Part shown: piece after piece, positions 59,120 to 64,000 of the stretch
Layout of the letters: every line of letters starts with the position of its first letter
Numbering within the stretch: the stretch's first letter is position 1
DNA from: Salinarchaeum laminariae
GTDB taxonomy: Archaea > Halobacteriota > Halobacteria > Halobacteriales > Salinarchaeaceae
Assembly (NCBI RefSeq): GCF_023204835.1
Contig: NZ_CP096270.1
Coordinates: 868,001 to 932,000 of the forward strand
Direction of reading: 5' to 3'
Length of the DNA: 64,000 bases
Made by a program: the position numbers and the translations under genes
Notes under the pieces: generated by a model
What the model was told of the DNA's origin: nothing
Database searches by the model: none
The model's input: only the letters and a program-made list of their open reading frames with translations

Positions 59120-60397
59120 TTACTCGTCCTCGTCGTCGGGCTGGCGGTCGGATCCGAACTCGGCCGGGCCGACGGCGTCCTCGGCACCCTCGACCGACTC
59201 GTCGCTCTCGGGACCGAAACCGGCCGGTGGCCCCTCGCCGTCGCCGGGTGCTGCCTCGTCGACGCCGGCGGGTGGCGGGCCCTGGGCGTCGCCGGCCGGG
59301 GGCCCTTCGACCTCCGGAACGTCCGAGTCGTCGCCCATCCCGAACGCCTCGACGAAGGAGGGGCCGTCGCCGCCGCTCTCGCCGCCAGGCCACGCGACGC
59401 GGTTCCAGTCGCCGTCCTTGCTGTAGTAGTAGACGACCTCGCCGCTAATGACCGCGAAGACGTTCCGGCGGTCGTCGTAGACGACGCGCTGGTTCGTGTC
59501 GATGGCGACGTCGACGACGTCCTTCAGCGAGTCAAGCGAGACGTACTCCGTGCCGACGCCCATCGGGAGGTCGCCGTCGGAGATCCAGTCGTCGTAGCGC
59601 TGGCGGTGGAGCTCCTGGCGCAGCCAGTCGATGTCGGCCTCGACCCGGTAGGTCGCTGCGGCGGCGGCGCCGCCCACGGCCGTCAGTCCGAGCAGGACCA
59701 GCAGGAGGACCGTCCCCCAGTCCGTCGGCGCGGTATGCTCGACGGTGACCGTCTGGCTCTTCGTATCGCTATCACTCGGGGTACCATCGATCCAGTACGC
59801 TCGGCTGGTCACCGTCAGCGGCCCCGTCGCACTCAGCGAGCCCTCGTACTGCTCGGTATCGTACTGTGCGTCGACGACGATTCGGGTCTGGACCGTTCCG
59901 ACGCCCGCGAACTCCGACTGCAGCACCTGGCGATCGGCCCGGATCTCCTCGACGTCGATCTCGGCCGTCGAGGTCGCCGTGCCGTTGGTCGCGCTGACCT
60001 CCTCGACCGCGAGCGACTCGGTGCGCTCCCAGACGACCTCGCCGTCGCGCACGACCTGCAGTTGGAGCCGTGCGTCGTGGAACACTGTCGCCCCCGACGG
60101 CGCGTTCGTCTCTATCCCCACGTCGAGCACCGGCGAAGCGTTGAGAAGGTACGCCGGATGATCCGCGAGGACGGTGCCCTGCTCCCACGGCGATCTGCTG
60201 GAGGTAACGATCGCGGAGTGAGTCACCTCCGTCTCGATCGTCTCGACGTCGGTGCGTTCCTGGTTGGTCTCCGTCGCCGGCGTCGCCACCGTCCAGATTG
60301 CCAGCACGAACATCACCGCACCCAGAATCGCCAGCGCGACCGCGATCTGTCGCCCGCGCTCGGCCAGCGCGAGGCGGACCCGTGGGTTCTCGATCAC
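59120..60397 (-). CDS. DUF5305-like membrane protein
   Basis: The 425-residue protein has an N-terminal transmembrane anchor ('QIAVALAILGAVMFVLAIWT', about 17-36), an extracellular beta-rich domain (about 40-240), a second helix ('WGTVLLLVLLGLTAVGGAAA', about 248-267), a cytoplasmic region, and a Pro/Asp/Glu-rich tail. It resembles the haloarchaeal DUF5305 family, often near signal peptidase genes; no such gene is seen here. The function is unknown. Confidence 0.72.
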   Translation of the reverse strand: MIENPRVRLALAERGRQIAVALAILGAVMFVLAIWTVATPATETNQERTDVETIETEVTHSAIVTSSRSPWEQGTVLADHPAYLLNASPVLDVGIETNAPSGATVFHDARLQLQVVRDGEVVWERTESLAVEEVSATNGTATSTAEIDVEEIRADRQVLQSEFAGVGTVQTRIVVDAQYDTEQYEGSLSATGPLTVTSRAYWIDGTPSDSDTKSQTVTVEHTAPTDWGTVLLLVLLGLTAVGGAAAAATYRVEADIDWLRQELHRQRYDDWISDGDLPMGVGTEYVSLDSLKDVVDVAIDTNQRVVYDDRRNVFAVISGEVVYYYSKDGDWNRVAWPGGESGGDGPSFVEAFGMGDDSDVPEVEGPPAGDAQGPPPAGVDEAAPGDGEGPPAGFGPESDESVEGAEDAVGPAEFGSDRQPDDEDE

Positions 60398-60634
60398 GAG
60401 ACCCCCTCCGGGGCCGACGGCTGGCCGGCCCCCCGCACGACTCCCACCATGTCCCGTCAGTATCGGTACGCCGTGTTAAGTCCATTGGCAGGTCTGACGG
60501 GCGTCAGACTGCCGTTTGCGGGCGATTGGCACGGTTGTGTGCGTGGGTGGTTGTCGTGGAATTCATGCTCGGGTTGCTGTACGGAGTCCGGCACAAGGTA
60601 ACCCTTAAGGCTGGCACCCGGGTAGCTCGGGTGC

Positions 60635-60709
60635 GGGTTGGTGGTCTAGTCCGGTTATGACAGCTCCTTCACACGGAGCGGGTCGGCGGTTCGAATCCGC
60701 CCCAACCCA
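60635..60709 (+). tRNA. tRNA-Val (anticodon CAC)
   Basis: The cloverleaf is readable. Acceptor arms are GGGTTGG (60635-60641) and CCAACCC (60702-60708), with discriminator A. The D-arm holds GGTCTAGTCCGGTTATGAC. The anticodon stem-loop is GCTCC-TTCACAC-GGAGC with anticodon CAC (Val). The T-arm is GGCGG-TTCGAAT-CCGCC. No intron is visible and CCA is not encoded. A TATA-like CTTAA lies about 28 nt upstream. Confidence 0.92.
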
Positions 60710-60988
60710 CTTCTGCCGAACGCAACGCCGAGCGTAGCGAGGCGTCTGTGAGGCGAAATGGGCGGGTGGTTCGAACCAGACGAGTCGCAGCCTGCGAGGA
60801 GCGGAGCGACGAGCAGGACCGTCTCGGCGTGGTGAGAATTCGCTCCAACCCATTCTTCTACCGAACGCAACGCCGAGCGATCGCGAAGCCTCTGTAAGGC
60901 GGTTTCGGGGGCGTATTTTCGAACCGACGAGTCCCAGCCCGCGTAGGCAGAGGACCGAGCAGCCCCGTCTCGGCGTGGTGAGAATCAC
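60702..60988 (+). repeat. Imperfect tandem duplication (143-bp unit) starting in the tRNA 3' end
   Basis: Unit 1 (60702-60844) and unit 2 (60845-60988) each open with CCAACCCA, then share the word CCGAACGCAACGCCGAGCG, a GGTTCGAACC/TTTCGAACC T-loop-like word, and GTCTCGGCGTGGTGAGAAT. Unit 2 is preceded by TTCGCTCCAACCCA, echoing the tRNA T-arm/acceptor. It looks like a partial tRNA-tail duplication, reminiscent of an integration site remnant, but no integrase gene is present. Confidence 0.65.
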
Positions 60989-61103
60989 CCGCCGAGGCAC
61001 CTTGGCTTGAATTCGACCGACTCCTACAATTCGTGCCCTCTCTTCCCGATACTCCGCCAGTAATTCCTTCATAAACAACAGTATCAGTCCCGTCGGCTGT
61101 CTC

Positions 61104-61757
61104 GTGTCTTCACACGACGATTCCCTCGTCCCCACCGTTCCAGACACAGCACTGGCTGGCGTTTTGCTCCTCCTCGCGGGCGGCGTCTCACTGCTCGGCA
61201 TCATCACCGCCGAGGCGCTCCACCCAGACTACGCCACGACCCAGGAAATCAGCGATCTCGGTTCGACCATCCCGCCGGATCCGGTGAGCTACGAGCCCAC
61301 TGCGACGATATTCAACGCCACCATGATCACGACTGGCGTCCTGGTCCTGCTGTCGGCGGTCTTCCTCTATCGCTCCGGCGCGCGGCGAGTACTCTCGGTG
61401 CCGCTGGCCGTCTTCGGAGCCGGCGTGCTCGGCGTGGGCGTCTTTCCGGGCGACGTGATGCCCTGGCACGGCATCGCTGCCCTGGTCACGTTCACGAGTG
61501 GTGGCATCGCGGCAGTTCTGGCCTCGCGAGCGGTCTCGAAGCCGTTCGCGTATCTCTGTCTCCTGCTCGGCGGATTCTCGCTCGCGTCGCTGGTCTATGC
61601 GATCGCGATCGGTACCGCGGGGCCGCTGGGTGATCTGGAGCTGGGCGGCATCGAGCGCTGGGTTGCATACCCGTTGCTCGTCTGGATCTCGGGCTACGGG
61701 GGCTACCTCATGGGTGCCACCGGGGACGATCCGGTCCGGGGTCGTTCCCGGCAGTGA
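61104..61757 (+). CDS. DUF998-like multi-pass membrane protein
   Basis: The 217-residue protein has about six helices; 'SLLGIITAEALHPDYATTQE' followed by 'ISDLGSTIPPDPVS' and 'FNATMITTGVLVLLSAVFLY' match the DUF998 pattern (TTxxxISDLG). The start is GTG 61104 ('VSSHDDS'). The function is unknown. Confidence 0.78.
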   Translation: MSSHDDSLVPTVPDTALAGVLLLLAGGVSLLGIITAEALHPDYATTQEISDLGSTIPPDPVSYEPTATIFNATMITTGVLVLLSAVFLYRSGARRVLSVPLAVFGAGVLGVGVFPGDVMPWHGIAALVTFTSGGIAAVLASRAVSKPFAYLCLLLGGFSLASLVYAIAIGTAGPLGDLELGGIERWVAYPLLVWISGYGGYLMGATGDDPVRGRSRQ

Positions 61758-61890
61758 CTGGCTCGAGGCCATGCCCGCGGATGGGCCAGGCTCCCGCCGT
61801 GGCGCCGAACAGTCCTCTCAGACCATCGACCTCGGCACGCCCTTGCCGCCAGCCAAACCCGTTTTCCCGGTGCCGACGGACGTACCAACT

Positions 61891-62841
61891 ATGCCAGCCG
61901 CTCCCGACGTCTTGCTCCTCCACCAGGCAGCTCACGGCGAAGCCAAGATTCGGCCGCTACTCGAGGACGAACTCCCCGACGACGCCGAACTCGTCGTCGC
62001 CGAAGACGAGGCCGACTCCCTCGAAGCCATCGCCGACGCCGAGATCGCGCTCACGTTCGCGCTGACCGAGGACCAGGTAGCGGCCGCCGAGGACCTCGAG
62101 TGGGTCCAGGCGATGAACGCCGGCGTCGACGACTACCCCACAGACGCGCTCGCCGAGCGTGGCGTGGCGCTCACCAACAGCGCCGGCATCCACCGCGAGC
62201 AGATCGGCCAGCACGTCCTCGGATACATGCTCTACTTCGAGCGCCGGTTCGACGAGGGCATCCGCCAACAGCGCGCCGGCGAGTGGGATCACTACGATGC
62301 CGGCGAGCTGGGCGACGAGACGCTCGGGATCGTGGGCGTCGGTGCGATCGGCGGCCGCGTCGCGGAGCTCGGACAGCTGTTCGGGATGGACGTCGTCGGG
62401 ACGAAGCGCGACCCCTCGACGGCGCCCGAGGCCGTCGACGAGTGCTACCCGTCGGAGCGCCTCGACGCCGTCCTCGATCAGGCCGACTATCTGGTGCTCG
62501 CCTGCCCGCTCACCGACGAGACGGAGGGTCTGATCGGAGGCGAGGAGCTGGCGCGGCTGGACGAGGGGGCAGTTCTGATCAATATTGCTCGCGGGCCGGT
62601 CGTAGACCAGTCGGCGCTGATCGACGCGCTCGACGACGGCGACCTTCGCGGTGCGGGTCTCGACGTCTCGGATCCGGAACCGATGCCGGAGGACTCGCCG
62701 CTCAGGTCGATGGAGCACGTGATTACGACGCCGCACATCGCCGGGTCGACGCCCCACTACTTCGACCGGGCGATCGAGCTGTTCGCGGAGAACTACCGGG
62801 CGTACGTGGAGGGCGAAGAGCTGGAGAATCGGATCGTTTGA
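61891..62841 (+). CDS. D-2-hydroxyacid dehydrogenase (NAD-dependent)
   Basis: The 316-residue protein has the D-isomer-specific dehydrogenase signature: NAD motif 'LGIVGVGAIGGRVAEL' (about 148-163), 'CPLTDETEGLIGG', 'LINIARGPVVDQSALIDAL' (about 230-248), 'GAGLDVSDPEPMPEDSPL' and 'VITTPHIAGSTPHYFDRA' with the catalytic His. The ATG 61891 start is clear. Such enzymes reduce 2-keto acids to D-hydroxy acids or act on phosphoglycerate; the substrate is unresolved. Confidence 0.93.
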   Translation: MPAAPDVLLLHQAAHGEAKIRPLLEDELPDDAELVVAEDEADSLEAIADAEIALTFALTEDQVAAAEDLEWVQAMNAGVDDYPTDALAERGVALTNSAGIHREQIGQHVLGYMLYFERRFDEGIRQQRAGEWDHYDAGELGDETLGIVGVGAIGGRVAELGQLFGMDVVGTKRDPSTAPEAVDECYPSERLDAVLDQADYLVLACPLTDETEGLIGGEELARLDEGAVLINIARGPVVDQSALIDALDDGDLRGAGLDVSDPEPMPEDSPLRSMEHVITTPHIAGSTPHYFDRAIELFAENYRAYVEGEELENRIV

Positions 62842-62903
62842 ACGCGGAAGATTGCACGGGATGACGGCTGCCCGAAAACCGGTGAGTGTCCGCTGGAGCG
62901 TTT

Positions 62904-63113
62904 TCAGAGTAGTTCGACGGCCAGCTGTTCAAGCTCATCACAGTGCGAGACTTTGCTCCGAGCAATCGACCCGACTCGACGGGTCCGGCAGGATTGTTCC
63001 TCCGCCAGACAGACGCGGTACACCTTCCACCCACTTGGCTCCTCCTTCGTCGCGACGCCGATAGCGGCCCCACAGAGGGGACAGTCCCGACCGTCCAGTC
63101 GTCGAACCAGCAC
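62904..63113 (-). CDS. Possible small zinc-ribbon ORF
   Basis: The 69-codon minus-strand ORF starts at GTG 63113 with 'LVRRLDGRDCPLCGAAIG' and has further cysteines ('YRVCLAEEQSCR', 'SHCDELEQL'). It resembles small haloarchaeal CPxCG proteins. It is divergent from the McrB-like gene, with a TATA-like GTTTGAAATC about 28-36 nt upstream. It could be a decayed gene. Confidence 0.45.
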   Translation of the reverse strand: MLVRRLDGRDCPLCGAAIGVATKEEPSGWKVYRVCLAEEQSCRTRRVGSIARSKVSHCDELEQLAVELL

Positions 63114-63157
63114 GCCAACGCTTCGCTCCGCCTTCGGATTTCAAACTACGCCCCAGT

Positions 63158-63167
63158 AGATATTTGA
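63158..63167 (+). promoter_or_regulatory. TATA box of the McrB-like gene
   Basis: GATATTTGAA lies 25-34 nt before the ATG at 63192, consistent with a leaderless transcript. Confidence 0.6.
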
Positions 63168-63191
63168 AGGCAATCGACAAATCACCAGAAC

Positions 63192-64000
63192 ATGGCATAC
63201 GACGGGGCGTGGCTTTTTCTCGCGCCGTATGGGAACGACGCGGCGCTCGAAAACTTCGAAAACACCGTCGTCGAGGGAATTTCCTCGGAACGAATCAGGC
63301 AGTTCAGTGACGATGCGCCGACGGACGGTGACCTCGTCCGGCTGTGGGGGGCGAAGTCGACGTTGGATGGCACCTGGAACGACGTCGATACCGACGACTA
63401 TCTCCTCTTCTACAGGAACGGCAGCTACACCCACTCGACGAAGGTTCTCGGCACCGAACTCAACGAAGAACTCGGCCGCGAGATCTGGCCGAACTTCGAC
63501 GACGAACCGTGGAGTCGGATCATCTACCTCGCCGCACCGCACGAAATCGACGTTCCCTCCGAGGAAGTCCACGACCTCGCGGGCTACGATCGTGCATACC
63601 CGATGGGATTCAGTCCGCTCAACGAACTCGGGGTCGGTGGGATCAGGGGCCGGTATGGGTCGGTTGCAGCGTTCGCTGAGGGTGTCGAATCTGGCCAGCA
63701 GACGCATTCCGAATCCGCCGGGTCCGATGACACTGCGATCGACGTCCGCTCTGAACCGGAAATCGACCTCGACGCCAACATCCTCGACGGCCTTCACTTC
63801 CCCGACGACCGCGCCGAAGAGATCCTCGATCAAGTCGCGTCGGCGTTCGACAGCGGGAAGCACGTGATCTTCACCGGTCCGCCTGGTACTGGAAAGACCG
63901 AACTCGCCAGGCGGGTATGCTCTGAGATGGTGGATTCGAATCCCGGGATCTACTCGGGTCAACAGATCACCACCGCCACTGCCGATTGGTCGACGTTCGA
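63192..64000 (+). CDS. McrB-like AAA+ protein with EVE/PUA-like N-terminus (partial, continues past window)
   Basis: The first 269 residues are visible. The N-terminal region (about 1-150: 'GAWLFLAPYGND', 'DTDDYLLFYRNGSY', 'EPWSRIIYLAAPHEI') resembles EVE/PUA-like modules that read modified bases. A linker leads to an AAA+ domain with Walker A 'GPPGTGKTELARRV' (Gly229, Lys235). This layout (base-reading domain plus McrB-type NTPase) is typical of modification-dependent restriction systems. A McrC nuclease would be expected downstream, outside this window. Confidence 0.65.
   Translation, partial: MAYDGAWLFLAPYGNDAALENFENTVVEGISSERIRQFSDDAPTDGDLVRLWGAKSTLDGTWNDVDTDDYLLFYRNGSYTHSTKVLGTELNEELGREIWPNFDDEPWSRIIYLAAPHEIDVPSEEVHDLAGYDRAYPMGFSPLNELGVGGIRGRYGSVAAFAEGVESGQQTHSESAGSDDTAIDVRSEPEIDLDANILDGLHFPDDRAEEILDQVASAFDSGKHVIFTGPPGTGKTELARRVCSEMVDSNPGIYSGQQITTATADWSTF

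Noticed and set aside
60702-60988. Active integration att site
   Set aside because: The tRNA-tail duplication is suggestive, but no integrase gene or island boundary is in view and the units are diverged.

Overview
The window is high-GC DNA from a halophilic archaeon (class Halobacteria). Evidence: strongly acidic proteins, archaeal information-processing genes (PCNA, prefoldin alpha, ribosomal protein eL20/LX, SRP54 and FtsY), bacterio-opsin-activator-type regulators, an F420-linked reductase, and many TATA-type promoters about 25-30 nt upstream of start codons (leaderless transcripts). It reads as chromosomal core sequence with a few accessory patches. The genus cannot be fixed from the sequence alone.

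Layout. 1-6.4 kb: a partial ArsR-like regulator, a Kef-type antiporter with a TrkA-C/RCK subunit, a repeat-rich gap, a 2H phosphoesterase, and membrane or secreted proteins. 6.4-16.3 kb: a complete arginine pathway of the LysW (amino-group carrier) type, argG-argH then argW-argX-argC-argB-argD-argE-(33-codon ORF)-argF. 16.8-20.1 kb: ftsY, pfdA and rpl18a on the minus strand, two tiny membrane proteins, and pcn. 20.4-27.4 kb: two AlkP/sulfatase-fold proteins around a large hybrid histidine kinase and a Wzx-like flippase, suggesting surface glycan work. 27.5-33 kb: a GDT1-like transporter, an ABC exporter whose permease start looks frameshifted, gene remnants, a tiny zinc-finger gene and an HTH_10 regulator. 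33-39.2 kb: guaB, a GC-rich tandem array, a GT39-like glycosyltransferase, a riboflavin/F420-type reductase and a histidine kinase. 39.5-43.3 kb: a siroheme reductase plus an F420-reductase-like partner, preceded by three consecutive ATGA-coupled mini-ORFs. 43.5-47.1 kb: a halogenase-like flavoprotein, a PH-like membrane protein and a methyltransferase. 47.2-55.1 kb: transport and stress genes (FNT and APC transporters each fused to tandem UspA domains, a stand-alone UspA, TrkH, TrkA). 55.1-60.4 kb: membrane protein, ffh, Tat lipoprotein and a DUF5305-like protein. 60.6-64 kb: tRNA-Val(CAC) followed by a tandem duplication, a DUF998-like protein, a D-2-hydroxyacid dehydrogenase, a small zinc-ribbon ORF, and the start of a McrB-like AAA+ gene cut by the window edge.

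Structures beyond ordinary genes. (1) A dispersed hairpin-forming element of about 115-185 bp occurs five times, plus one collapsed copy. Four of the five sit just 3' of a gene in that gene's orientation, and their inner stems differ in sequence yet stay largely complementary. (2) The chain of three 20-22-codon ORFs leading by ATGA overlaps into the siroheme reductase looks like a translational relay or attenuator. (3) Short ORFs with possible regulatory roles also occur in the arginine cluster: an Arg-rich leaderless ORF before argG and a 33-codon ORF bridging argE and argF.
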